Origin: Dysgonamonadaceae bacterium
GTDB lineage: Bacteria; Bacteroidota; Bacteroidia; Bacteroidales; Azobacteroidaceae
Direction: 5' to 3'
Assembly: GCA_031260235.1 (NCBI GenBank)
Contig: JAIRKG010000107.1
Coordinates: 1 to 12,588 of the forward strand
Length of the DNA stretch: 12,588 nt
This document shows, piece after piece, positions 1 through 7,647 of the stretch. The notes under the pieces are model-generated. The model made no database searches, was not told where the DNA came from, and worked only from the letters and a program-made list of their open reading frames with translations. Positions within the stretch are counted from its first letter, which is position 1, and each line of letters opens with the position of its first letter. The translations under genes and the position numbers were made by a program.

Positions 1-2
1 TT

Positions 3-860
3 GCGGCGGCAGGAGGCGGCATCGCCGCAATGACAGGCGTTGGAATTGCAATGATGACAGTTGGGTCAGTCGTGCAGTCTTCTATGATGACCATACTTAC
101 CGCCGGGCATACGCCTCTATTCATCAATTTCGGTCCCTGTTCAATCAGTTTGGGTGTCGGGAGCGGCTTTCATTTCGGTTATCTAGGCGCGCCGGAGAAC
201 ACGGTCTTCGACAATGTAATGTATTTTCTGGCAACCGTTGGGGTAGTTGTCGAGATAAATGCGATTGGCGACAGTTATGCGGCGGCGGCTCCTCGGGCTC
301 CGAAGAAGGCAATGCCGGAACCACGGGACGTTCCGGTAGTGCCGGAGGAGGCAATGCCGGAACCACAGAACGTTCCGGTAGCGCCGGAACCACCGGCACC
401 ATTGAGAGGACAGGAGCCTTTAGGTTCGGAATTGAGGTATACGCCCGAACAAGTGGCGAGTGGGGAGCATCACCGGTACATGATGGAGAGGCAATTTCAC
501 CATCTGTTACCAGCAGAGAAGGCGACGGCGATAGCAGAATTGAATGCGAGGCAACAAGCGTATAGGACGTCGCTTGCGGAACAGGCGGTGCAGGGGAGAG
601 AGACGATCTTTGGAGTGGACTACGAGCCCAATGGTTATTACGATATAACAGAGCTCCCAGCCGCGCAACTGCCGGCAGGGCTGGGATGGTCACTCCCTAA
701 AAACCCCGAACAACTGATAGCCCATAACGGCTACGGCTATCAATTCCGGTCTATAGATATCCATCCAAACAAGCCCCCCGTTATAGCTGTACATCATACC
801 GGCGCCAATTACCGCGCCGTGGGGAGTCATTTCTTAGAATGGGTAAGGCGACCCCGGTAA
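3..860 (+). CDS. C-terminal part of an unassigned protein, possibly a polymorphic-toxin tip (5' end outside the window)
   Basis: The frame is open from position 3 to the TAA at 858-860. Codons before the first ATG (position 30) already encode an Ala/Gly run that continues into the following hydrophobic stretch, so the true start is probably upstream. Visible in order: a Gly/Ala/Val-rich hydrophobic region (about the first 95 residues), a Pro/Glu/Val linker with two 14-residue repeats beginning AMPEP, and a soluble C-terminal domain of about 150 residues with RQFHHLLPAE, GVDYEPNGYYDI and VHHTG. I do not recognise the domain. A hydrophobic region, then a variable linker, then a small unique C-terminal domain is the plan of RHS and other polymorphic toxins, and a His-His-hydrophobic-Pro motif occurs in some HNH/AHH-type nuclease toxins; both links are inference. 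The region is visibly richer in G+C than the genes after it. No immunity-like gene follows directly, but a weak terminator does, which supports a real gene end. The antisense frame over 145-693 looks like a shadow. Confidence 0.55.
   Translation, partial: AAAGGGIAAMTGVGIAMMTVGSVVQSSMMTILTAGHTPLFINFGPCSISLGVGSGFHFGYLGAPENTVFDNVMYFLATVGVVVEINAIGDSYAAAAPRAPKKAMPEPRDVPVVPEEAMPEPQNVPVAPEPPAPLRGQEPLGSELRYTPEQVASGEHHRYMMERQFHHLLPAEKATAIAELNARQQAYRTSLAEQAVQGRETIFGVDYEPNGYYDITELPAAQLPAGLGWSLPKNPEQLIAHNGYGYQFRSIDIHPNKPPVIAVHHTGANYRAVGSHFLEWVRRPR
309..392 (+). repeat. Two tandem 42-bp units encoding a Pro-rich linker
   Basis: GCAATGCCGGAACCAC begins at 309 and again at 351, giving a 42-bp period that keeps frame (14 codons). 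Each unit reads roughly A-M-P-E-P-x-x-V-P-V-x-P-E-x. The units differ by a few bases, so they are diverged and the number may vary between strains. They form a flexible, probably extended linker between the hydrophobic part and the C-terminal domain of the protein at 3-860. Confidence 0.75.
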
Positions 861-865
861 TTCCT

Positions 866-885
866 TAACCAGCCGGGTTATTTTT
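866..885 (+). terminator. Weak intrinsic terminator after the left-edge gene
   Basis: TAACC (866-870) pairs with GGTTA (876-880) around the loop AGCCG and is followed by five T (881-885). It starts five bases after the TAA of the upstream gene. The stem is short, so its efficiency is uncertain. Confidence 0.4.
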
Positions 886-887
886 CC

Positions 888-1055
888 GGATTGCCGCGCC
901 GCTTTGCGGCTCCGGGTGACGAGGCAGGGGGCAATGACGGGAGCGATTTTGCAATCCCACTGCGTCATTGCGAGCGAAGCGAAGCAATCCAGGAATTACA
1001 ATGACGCAACGGGGGTTTTCTGGATTGCCGCGCCGCTTCGCGGCTCGCAATGACG
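888..1055. repeat. Cluster of mosaic palindromic (REP-like) repeat units in non-coding DNA
   Basis: Three related units are visible: 888-921, 963-990 and 1022-1055. The first and third begin GGATTGCCGCGCCGCTT and continue with CGCGGCTC or a variant; the third ends GCAATGACG. The middle unit is in the opposite orientation: CGTCATTGCGAGCGAAGC followed by GAAGCAATCC. Its reverse complement shares both ends (GGATTGC and GCTCGCAATGACG) with the third unit but has a different centre. A further inverted pair is GCAATGACG (931-939) with CGTCATTGC (963-971). Similar CGTCATTGCGAGCGAAGCGA-type repeats are scattered in many bacterial genomes. The rest of 861-1237 holds the weak terminator, the G-rich motif at 1055-1080, and an A+T-richer leader to the next gene in which I see no convincing promoter. 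Confidence 0.75.
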
Positions 1056-1080
1056 GGGTGGGGCGTAGGATGGGGTGGGG
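1055..1080 (+). other. Potential G-quadruplex motif
   Basis: Four runs of exactly four G lie at 1055-1058, 1060-1063, 1072-1075 and 1077-1080, separated by T, an 8-base loop (CGTAGGAT) and T. This matches the standard four-tract quadruplex pattern on the + strand. It begins at the end of the last palindromic unit and lies about 155 bp before the PorE-like gene. The motif is seen directly; folding or function is inference. Confidence 0.55.
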
Positions 1081-1237
1081 CACAAGTATCAAAGACGAAC
1101 AGTTCGCTACCTTTGAAATCAGAATTATCAGTTGAAATAAATAGAACAAAAACCCCCGCCGCGTTATTGCGCTTTCGCGTGTATGCAATAAATCACAACA
1201 AAATCAGTTTAATAAAGCATCTAAACCGATATAATTC

Positions 1238-3202
1238 ATGAACCGATATCCCTTTTTTGCAATCCTTCTGTTTTTATCGCTGTCTTCCTGCGAAACGGCA
1301 AATCTGAGCGACGCCGTCGCCAAAGAAGAAAGAGGAGAATATTACGCCGCCGCCCGGACGTATCGTAGCGTATATGCCAAAACCTCCGCCCAAAAAACAC
1401 ATTTGCGGGGAAGTATTGCCTTTCACATGGCCGAATGTTACCGGAAAATTGAGAATACGCAAAAAGCCCTGTCGGGATACAATAATGCCATACGGTATGA
1501 TTACGAAGACAGTTCCAAAGTCTTTTATTCTGCTTTAATGCTTCACAAATTAGGACGTTATGCCGACGCAAAAGAACAGTATGCCGCATTTCTCGACAGT
1601 TTCCCCAATCATCGCTTAGCCCGAAACGGTATAACCGGCTGCGATTCGGCGCTGAAATGGAAAGCAAATCCGACCCGGTATATCGTAAAGAAAATGGATA
1701 AAATCAGTTCCCGGTATGGAGAGTTTGCGCCTGTTCTTTCCGGCGATAAATACGACCGGCTTATATTCACTTCTTCACGCAAAGATGCGGTGGGAGATTC
1801 AAAAAGCGCTATTACCGGCATAAAAAACAACGACTTTTACGAAATCACCTTAGACGAAAAAGGACAATGGACAAAACCGAAACATATCGAAAACGCCATA
1901 AACACCGAATATGACGAAGGCGTTTGCTCGTTTTCGGCAAACGGAGCGACGATGTATTACACCTGTTGCCCCGAAGAAGACGGAACACCCAAAACAGCCG
2001 ACGTTTACAAATCATCCCGTTCGGGCGCACAGTGGAACGCCGGCGAGCGCGTCGCCATTTTCAAAGACTCCACGTCGATGGCCGCACATCCCGCCGTCGG
2101 CGCCGACGGCTACCTGTATTTTGTTTCGGACGTAAAGGGCGGTTACGGCGGAAAAGATATTTGGCGGATTCCGATAGGGGAGATAGGGAGCGTCGCGCCA
2201 GAAAACCTGGGTCCCGACATTAACACTCCGGGTGACGAAATGTTTCCCTGTATGCGGGAAGATTCGATACTGTATTTCTCGTCCGACGGACATCCCGGAA
2301 TGGGCGGATTAGACGTCTTCAAAGCCGTTGAGAGAAAAGGCGGCAAATGGAGAGTCGAAAACATGAAATCGCCAATCAACAGTATGTCCGACGATTTCGG
2401 AATCTGTTTTGAAGGAACCAAAGAAAAAGGATATTTCAGCAGCAACCGTAACGATGCGCAGAACGCCGACCATATCTATTCCTTTGAACTTCCGGATATT
2501 CACCCGAAAATCGAAGGCTGGGTACTGGACAGGGACGAAAACCTTATTGACGGCGCCGTCGTGCGCATGGTGGGAAAAGACGGAAGCGACCGGCGCATTG
2601 ACGTTAGAAAAGATGGAACTTATACCGCAGACGTTGTATTGGGAATGGATTATGTCTTAATGGGCAGCGCTCCCGGATTTCTGAATCAAAAGCAATCACT
2701 GTCGGTTCCAAATGAAGAGAAAAACCAAACTTTCTATGTCGATTTTTATTTGGCGTCTATTTCAAAGCCTCTCTTGATAGAAAATATCTTCTACGATTTC
2801 GACAGGGCAACCCTGCGTCCCGAATCGGAAGACGCCCTGATACAACTTATTATCATGCTCGAAGACAATCCCAACATAACTGTCGAACTGTCGGCGCATA
2901 CCGACCGGAAGGGTACGGACGAATACAACAATAACTTGTCGTTGCAGCGTGCGCAATCGGTAATTGACTATCTGATTGCGGGAGGTATTGAAAAGGAAAG
3001 GCTGACGCCTGCCGGTTATGGAAAGTCGGCGCCAAAAACCGTTACGAAAAATCTCGCAAAAGAATACGGTTTCCTTCTCGAAGGACAGGTATTGGACGCC
3101 GCTTTTATCGAAACGCTGGAGCCTGACCGGCAGGAAATTGCCGACCAAATCAACCGCAGGACGGAATTTAAAATTTTGCGAACGAATTATCGACTGTTTT
3201 AA
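1238..3202 (+). CDS. porE: PorE-like outer-membrane lipoprotein (TPR, beta-propeller, CRD, OmpA domains)
   Basis: 654 residues. The N-terminus is a lipoprotein signal with lipobox LSSC, so Cys18 would be lipidated and the protein anchored in the outer membrane facing the periplasm. Residues about 25-140 contain TPR-like helices. About 155-420 hold five repeats of the PD40/WD40-like propeller type, with FTSSR, YFVSD, YFSSDG and GYFSSNR strands and GGKDIW and GGLDVF turns. About 424-490 form a carboxypeptidase-regulatory-like Ig fold. About 510-654 are an OmpA C-terminal domain with FYDFD, HTD (Asp556) and LSLQRA (Arg571), the residues that normally bind peptidoglycan diaminopimelate. This four-part order and the length match PorE of Porphyromonas gingivalis, which links the type IX secretion system to peptidoglycan. 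Bacteroidota carry several paralogues of this design and no other T9SS gene is nearby, so the PorE assignment is likely but not certain. The ATG at 1238 is chosen because it gives an intact lipoprotein signal. Confidence 0.8.
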   Translation: MNRYPFFAILLFLSLSSCETANLSDAVAKEERGEYYAAARTYRSVYAKTSAQKTHLRGSIAFHMAECYRKIENTQKALSGYNNAIRYDYEDSSKVFYSALMLHKLGRYADAKEQYAAFLDSFPNHRLARNGITGCDSALKWKANPTRYIVKKMDKISSRYGEFAPVLSGDKYDRLIFTSSRKDAVGDSKSAITGIKNNDFYEITLDEKGQWTKPKHIENAINTEYDEGVCSFSANGATMYYTCCPEEDGTPKTADVYKSSRSGAQWNAGERVAIFKDSTSMAAHPAVGADGYLYFVSDVKGGYGGKDIWRIPIGEIGSVAPENLGPDINTPGDEMFPCMREDSILYFSSDGHPGMGGLDVFKAVERKGGKWRVENMKSPINSMSDDFGICFEGTKEKGYFSSNRNDAQNADHIYSFELPDIHPKIEGWVLDRDENLIDGAVVRMVGKDGSDRRIDVRKDGTYTADVVLGMDYVLMGSAPGFLNQKQSLSVPNEEKNQTFYVDFYLASISKPLLIENIFYDFDRATLRPESEDALIQLIIMLEDNPNITVELSAHTDRKGTDEYNNNLSLQRAQSVIDYLIAGGIEKERLTPAGYGKSAPKTVTKNLAKEYGFLLEGQVLDAAFIETLEPDRQEIADQINRRTEFKILRTNYRLF

Positions 3203-3212
3203 GGAAAAATAC

Positions 3213-3220
3213 TATATTTG
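3213..3220 (+). promoter_or_regulatory. Bacteroidota -7 box before the guanylyltransferase gene
   Basis: TATATTTG fits TAnnTTTG and is followed by C, as is common. It starts 11 bp after the stop of the PorE-like gene and ends 29 bp before the next ATG. No good -33 TTTG is present at 19-21 bp upstream, so a promoter is plausible but not complete. Confidence 0.5.
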
Positions 3221-3249
3221 CCACCCTGTGATTTTAATTCCGGTAACTT

Positions 3250-4326
3250 ATGAACAACAACTATTGCATGATTATGAGCGGCGGTGTCGGTAGCCGTTTC
3301 TGGCCATTCAGCCGTGAAAACAGACCCAAACAATTTTTGGATTTCTTCGGAACAGGACGCTCCCTGCTCCAGCAAACTTTCGACCGTTTCGCACAAATCA
3401 TCCCTGTGGAAAACATTTACATTGCGACTAACCGCAAATATGCCGACCTGGTGAAACAGCAACTGCCGGAAATATCCGACAGTCAAATGCTTCTCGAACC
3501 AACCCGCCGCAACACGGCGCCGAGCATCGCTTATGCCGCCTATCGGATACGGTCGATTAATCCCGATGCCGGCATTGTGGTTACTCCCGCCGACCACCTT
3601 ATTTTACAGGAACAAAACTTTCTCAAAAACATACAAAAAGGGTTGAATTTCGTAAGCAAATTCCCTGCTTTGCTCACATTGGGCGTAAAACCCAACCGTC
3701 CCGAAACCGGTTATGGCTATATCCAAACCGAAGAAGGAGGAAACGATAATATCCAAAAAGTGAAGGCTTTCACCGAAAAACCCAATAGCGAACTGGCGAA
3801 AGTGTTTTACGAAAGCGGCGAGTTCTTTTGGAATTCAGGGATATTTATCTGGAATGTTCAAACAATATTGGATTCTTTCCATACGCACCTGCCAAGTATA
3901 ACCACCCGTTTCGACCAGGGCGCGGACAAGTTCAACACAGCTGCCGAAGCCGCGTTTATCGACGAACAATATCCCATGTGCCGGAATATTTCAATCGACT
4001 ACGGAATTATGGAAAAAGCCGATAACGTATATATGCTAATGGCAGATTTCGGCTGGTCGGATTTGGGAACATGGGGATCGCTTTATGATTTGTCGGAAAA
4101 AGATGCGCAATTGAATGCGACGTTAAAAAACAAGACGCTGTTCATTGAAAGCGCCAATAATCTAATTACTTTGCCTGAAAATAAATTAGCCGTAATCCAG
4201 GGTCTTGATGATTATATCGTCGCCGAATCGGACGATATTCTCCTGATTTGTAAAAAATCAGACGAGCAACGCATCAAACAGTTTGTTGCCGATGTGAATC
4301 TGGCGTTTGGAGATAAATTCCTTTAA
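3250..4326 (+). CDS. manC: Mannose-1-phosphate guanylyltransferase
   Basis: 358 residues, cytoplasmic. It joins GTP and alpha-mannose 1-phosphate to make GDP-mannose, the precursor for GDP-fucose and mannose- or fucose-containing capsule, O-antigen and glycoprotein glycans. The nucleotidyltransferase signature is at residues 11-29 (GGVGSRFWPFSREN...PKQF). Further family motifs are EPTRRNTAPSIA (83-94), PADHLI (113-118), GYGYI (154-158), the sugar-phosphate-binding FTEKP (174-178), WNSGIF (194-199) and GWSDLGTW (268-275). The length matches monofunctional enzymes; the C-terminal phosphomannose isomerase domain of bifunctional AlgA/ManC proteins is absent. It has its own -7 box and no sugar-pathway gene beside it, so it looks like a stand-alone housekeeping copy rather than part of a glycan locus. 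Close alternatives within the family (other NDP-hexose pyrophosphorylases) are unlikely given the motif set. Confidence 0.93.
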   Translation: MNNNYCMIMSGGVGSRFWPFSRENRPKQFLDFFGTGRSLLQQTFDRFAQIIPVENIYIATNRKYADLVKQQLPEISDSQMLLEPTRRNTAPSIAYAAYRIRSINPDAGIVVTPADHLILQEQNFLKNIQKGLNFVSKFPALLTLGVKPNRPETGYGYIQTEEGGNDNIQKVKAFTEKPNSELAKVFYESGEFFWNSGIFIWNVQTILDSFHTHLPSITTRFDQGADKFNTAAEAAFIDEQYPMCRNISIDYGIMEKADNVYMLMADFGWSDLGTWGSLYDLSEKDAQLNATLKNKTLFIESANNLITLPENKLAVIQGLDDYIVAESDDILLICKKSDEQRIKQFVADVNLAFGDKFL

Positions 4327-4395
4327 TTTACTGTGCAATTAACGACAGGTGATGAAAGCGCGTAATCTAAAAATTTCATGTACTCTTGCAAACCA

Positions 4396-4806
4396 ATGGG
4401 AAGAATAATCGCAATCGACTACGGAAAAAAACGGACAGGCGTCGCTGTTTCAGACCCGATGAAACTGATTGCCGGAGGATTAACCACTTTGCCGAGCGCA
4501 GATGCAATTCCTTTTTTAAAGCAGTATGTAACTGAAAACAAAGTCGAGATGTGCGTGCTGGGTGAGCCGCGGCAAATGAATTACGATCATTCGGAAAACT
4601 GGAACAGGGTCATGCAATTCAAATCGGATTTGCAAAAAGCCATTCCCGGAATAGAAATCCGAATGGCTGACGAACGGTTTACATCTGTTTTGGCGCATCA
4701 AACAATGCGGGAAGGCGGGCTGAAAAAAAAAGACCGGCAAAACAAAGCAATGGTCGATGAATTAAGCGCCACCATTTTATTACAAACTTTTTTGGAAACA
4801 ATTTGA
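4396..4806 (+). CDS. ruvX: RuvX / YqgF family putative Holliday junction resolvase (pre-16S rRNA nuclease)
   Basis: 136 residues from the chosen start. YqgF proteins have an RNase H-like fold; the family is linked to processing of the 16S rRNA 5' end and was earlier annotated as a Holliday junction resolvase. Visible motifs: RIIAIDYGKKRTGVAVSD near the N-terminus with acidic Asp8, LGEPRQMN (55-62), ADERFTS (Glu93) and VDELSA (Asp121), which supply the expected acidic active-site residues. An in-frame ATG lies six codons upstream (4378), but family members normally begin MGRI.AIDYG, so the ATG at 4396 is preferred. The def gene begins 34 bp after the stop with no terminator between, suggesting co-transcription. 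I see no clear -7 box in the short gap before it. Confidence 0.9.
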   Translation: MGRIIAIDYGKKRTGVAVSDPMKLIAGGLTTLPSADAIPFLKQYVTENKVEMCVLGEPRQMNYDHSENWNRVMQFKSDLQKAIPGIEIRMADERFTSVLAHQTMREGGLKKKDRQNKAMVDELSATILLQTFLETI

Positions 4807-4840
4807 AGTATTTACATCAAACAATATAAAATTTATAGTT

Positions 4841-5410
4841 ATGATTTTACCGATATATTTATACGGACACCCTGTGTTGCGGAAAGTAACAAAAGACATT
4901 CCTCTCGACTATCCCAATTTGGAAACCCTGTTGGACAATATGTTCGATACATTAAACGAATCCAAAGGAATCGGTTTGGCAGCGCCACAAATCGGTTTGG
5001 AAGACCGGATTTTGGTTGTTGATTTAAGTGCAATAGCTGATAGAGACCCTGCTTTCAAAGATTTCAAGCGGGTTTTCATCAATGCGCACATCATTGAACG
5101 GGACGGCGCGGAGGAAATAATCGAAGAAGGATGCCTTTCCATCCCCGATATTCACGAAAAAGTGCCGCGCAAACATCGGATCAGAATTCAATACCTGGAC
5201 GAACACCTGCAACCGCACGACGAAATCTTCGAAGCCTTCAAAGCCCGCGTCATACAGCATGAATACGACCATTTGGAAGGAATTATGTTTATCGACCACA
5301 TTTTCGGAATTAGGAAACAGATGATACGTTCCAAATTAAATGACATAATACGCGGGGATGTTAAATGTTCATATCACGTTAAATCTAAACCCGACAGGGT
5401 TAAAAAATAA
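4841..5410 (+). CDS. def: Peptide deformylase
   Basis: 189 residues, cytoplasmic metalloenzyme that removes the formyl group from the N-terminal Met of new proteins. All three family motifs are intact: GIGLAAPQIG (residues 43-52, Gln50), EGCLSIP (96-102, metal ligand Cys98) and QHEYDHLEG (139-147, ligands His140 and His144 with catalytic Glu141). Length is normal for a bacterial deformylase. It sits 34 bp after ruvX, and the next gene starts only 2 bp after its stop, so the three genes look like one transcription unit. From general knowledge, ruvX, def and a TPR gene are neighbours in other Bacteroidales too. Confidence 0.96.
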   Translation: MILPIYLYGHPVLRKVTKDIPLDYPNLETLLDNMFDTLNESKGIGLAAPQIGLEDRILVVDLSAIADRDPAFKDFKRVFINAHIIERDGAEEIIEEGCLSIPDIHEKVPRKHRIRIQYLDEHLQPHDEIFEAFKARVIQHEYDHLEGIMFIDHIFGIRKQMIRSKLNDIIRGDVKCSYHVKSKPDRVKK

Positions 5411-5412
5411 AT

Positions 5413-7563
5413 ATGCGCAGGTATATAAAATATTACGTTGTGTCTTTGTGCCTTTGCACCTTTGCGTTTACTGTTCCATCCGTAAACGCCCAAATCAATA
5501 CAAACAGGGTACTTACCATCGGCAAAAACGCATTTTATTTTGAAGACTATATCCTTTCCATACAATATTTTAATCAGGTAATCAAATCAAAACCCTATCT
5601 CGCAGAACCCTACCTCTACCGCGCAATGGCAAAATTAAACCTCGACGATTACAAAGGCGCCGAAAACGATTTGACACTTTGCCTCGAAAGAAACCCGTTT
5701 TTGGTCTATGCCTATTTATACCGCGGTATTGCACGCCAATATACCGGCAATTTCGACAGCGCAATCAAAGACTACGACAAAGGACTTGAATTTCGCCCCG
5801 AAGACAGGGAAATGCTCCTGAACAAAGGAATTGCATACGTTCAGAATAAAAATTACGACGCCGCGCTGGAAACGTTGAATCTGTTAATCAAATACCAGCC
5901 GAAATTTGTACCTGCTTATTTGACCATAGGCTCCGTTTACTCCGAAAAAGGCGATACCGTCAAGGCAATAAACGAGTTCGACAAATCGGTCGAACTCGAC
6001 AAATACTTTGCGCCGTCCTACGGTCAGCGAGCCATGCTCCTCTACCAGACCGGAAAATACAAAGAATCCGCCGACGATCTTTCGGAAGCAATCCGGTTAG
6101 AACCCAAGCAAGTCGGATATTATATCAATCGCGGCCTGGTGCGCTATTACCTGAATGATTTGCGCGGCGCGATGGCAGATTACGACGCAGTGATGATTCT
6201 GGACGCCAACAACACAATCGCCCGTTTCAACCGCGGATTGTTGAAAGCCCAAGTCGGCGATGTTTACAATGCAATCGAAGATTTCAACATAGTTATCAAA
6301 AACGAACCCGACAATTTTATGGCTATTTACAATCGCGCAATCCTCAATAATGAAGCGAAAAACTACCACGACGCCATTGCCGATTTAGATCTCGTGCTGG
6401 GAGAATATCCATATTTCGTTCCCGGATATTATTTCCGCTCGGAAAACAAACGTGCCCTGAACGACACGAAAAATGCCGACGCTGATTACTGGTATGCCTA
6501 CGATTTGGAACAAAAACTGATGAAAGAAAAAGAACGCGGTAAAATCATCACCGGAAAAGCCATTCTTGATGCATCCGAAGACGCAACCACAGACGATAAC
6601 ACAGAAAAAAAGACCCGCGAAAAATCGGATAAAGACATCGAAAAATTCAACCGCTTAGTCGTTTACGATAGGGAAGACGAAATCAAATCATCCTATAAAA
6701 ATGAAATACGCGGACGGGTGCAAGACCGGCAAGTCAAAGTAGACCTGCAAGCCCAGTTTGTGCTCACCTATTACGAAAAAACGGAAGATATAGACAGGAC
6801 AGCCGCCCGGTACGACAAAACGATTTCGGATTATAATGCCCGAACAGCATTGAAAATGCACCTGAGAGCAACCAACGAAGAAGCGGCTTTAACCGACCTG
6901 CAAGCTGAACACCACTTCAAATCAATCGACGATTATTCCCTGACAATCGACAGGAACCCAAACGACGCCGACGCTTATTTCGGACGCGCCATTGACTTTA
7001 TGGTACTGCAGGATTTATCGGAAGCAATTGACGACTACAGCAAAGTCATCGCCTTAAACCCTGATTTCATTTTGGCACGGTTCAACAGGGCAGTCGTCCG
7101 TTACAAACAAATGGAAATCGAAAATATCAGCGACAACCTGAACGCAAACGATTTGTCGTTAAACCTGACATTGACGCCGGCCAATCCGAAATTCACGAAC
7201 AATTTTTCCAAACCCCAAAGCGGCAATCACCCGCAATCGACCGAACTTGCCAACAAACGCGCATATAATTACGAACAAATCATGCAGGATTATGCGGCAA
7301 TCATCAAATTAAATCCCGATTTCGTGTATGCCTATTTCAACCGTGGAAATCTTCATTGCTTTCGGAAAGATTACAAAGTTGCCATTGCCGACTACAACGA
7401 AGCCGTCGAGCGAAACCCCGAATTTGCGGAAGCCTACTACAACCGGGGACTAACCCGGCTCTACCTCGGCGAAACAAGCAAAGGAATTGCCGACTTGAGC
7501 CACGCCGGCGAACTTGGAATTGCCGATGCTTACAGTATTATTAAAAAAATGACGGCGAATTAA
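5413..7563 (+). CDS. Secreted tetratricopeptide repeat (TPR) protein
   Basis: 716 residues. The first 26 or so form a Sec-type signal peptide (RRYIKYY, hydrophobic core, likely cleavage after PSVNA before Gln), with no lipobox, so the mature protein is probably periplasmic or surface-exposed. About ten TPR units fill residues roughly 30-385, with recurring A-x-x-D(F/Y) and NP/AYxxRG positions, for example YLYRGIARQYTGNFDSAIKD. A charged linker follows (about 386-490, Lys/Glu/Asp-rich), then further TPRs near 500-570, a polar Asn-rich spacer near 575-610, and final TPRs to about 705. TPRs are protein-binding scaffolds; no catalytic domain is visible and the partner is unknown. The ATG is 2 bp after the def stop, so translation is probably coupled to def. 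Function cannot be inferred beyond a scaffold. Confidence 0.9.
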   Translation: MRRYIKYYVVSLCLCTFAFTVPSVNAQINTNRVLTIGKNAFYFEDYILSIQYFNQVIKSKPYLAEPYLYRAMAKLNLDDYKGAENDLTLCLERNPFLVYAYLYRGIARQYTGNFDSAIKDYDKGLEFRPEDREMLLNKGIAYVQNKNYDAALETLNLLIKYQPKFVPAYLTIGSVYSEKGDTVKAINEFDKSVELDKYFAPSYGQRAMLLYQTGKYKESADDLSEAIRLEPKQVGYYINRGLVRYYLNDLRGAMADYDAVMILDANNTIARFNRGLLKAQVGDVYNAIEDFNIVIKNEPDNFMAIYNRAILNNEAKNYHDAIADLDLVLGEYPYFVPGYYFRSENKRALNDTKNADADYWYAYDLEQKLMKEKERGKIITGKAILDASEDATTDDNTEKKTREKSDKDIEKFNRLVVYDREDEIKSSYKNEIRGRVQDRQVKVDLQAQFVLTYYEKTEDIDRTAARYDKTISDYNARTALKMHLRATNEEAALTDLQAEHHFKSIDDYSLTIDRNPNDADAYFGRAIDFMVLQDLSEAIDDYSKVIALNPDFILARFNRAVVRYKQMEIENISDNLNANDLSLNLTLTPANPKFTNNFSKPQSGNHPQSTELANKRAYNYEQIMQDYAAIIKLNPDFVYAYFNRGNLHCFRKDYKVAIADYNEAVERNPEFAEAYYNRGLTRLYLGETSKGIADLSHAGELGIADAYSIIKKMTAN

Positions 7564-7584
7564 ATTTCTTCTTAATTTTTATAT

Positions 7585-7614
7585 CTTGTTATAAAATAAA
7601 AAGTAGTATATTTG
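7585..7614 (+). promoter_or_regulatory. Promoter of the hexokinase gene
   Basis: A -7 box TATATTTG (7607-7614), followed by C, ends 33 bp before the hexokinase ATG. A near -33 box, CTTG (7585-7588), lies 18 bp upstream, slightly short of the usual 19-21. An upstream in-frame TTG at 7612 overlaps this box, which argues against its use as a start codon. Confidence 0.6.
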
Positions 7615-7647
7615 CAAAGAATTTTAAACATATTATTATTTATCGCC

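Noticed and set aside
145..693. Minus-strand open frame of 182 codons opposite the left-edge gene
   Set aside because: Low-complexity Pro/Leu/Ser translation mirroring the repeat linker on the other strand, no recognisable domain; the + frame ends next to a terminator and has better protein character.
865..1188. Minus-strand open frame of 107 codons
   Set aside because: It is a translation of the palindromic repeats (segments such as LRFARND and RAAKRRGNPE), a well-known kind of false gene.
861..1237. Insertion sequence remnant
   Set aside because: No transposase fragment or target duplication could be seen; only short palindromic repeats are present.
1236..1667. Minus-strand open frame of 143 codons opposite the PorE-like gene
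   Set aside because: Lies wholly over a clear lipoprotein signal and TPR region in the + frame and shows no domain of its own.
3250..4326. Bifunctional guanylyltransferase/phosphomannose isomerase
   Set aside because: The protein ends at residue 358, before any cupin isomerase domain.
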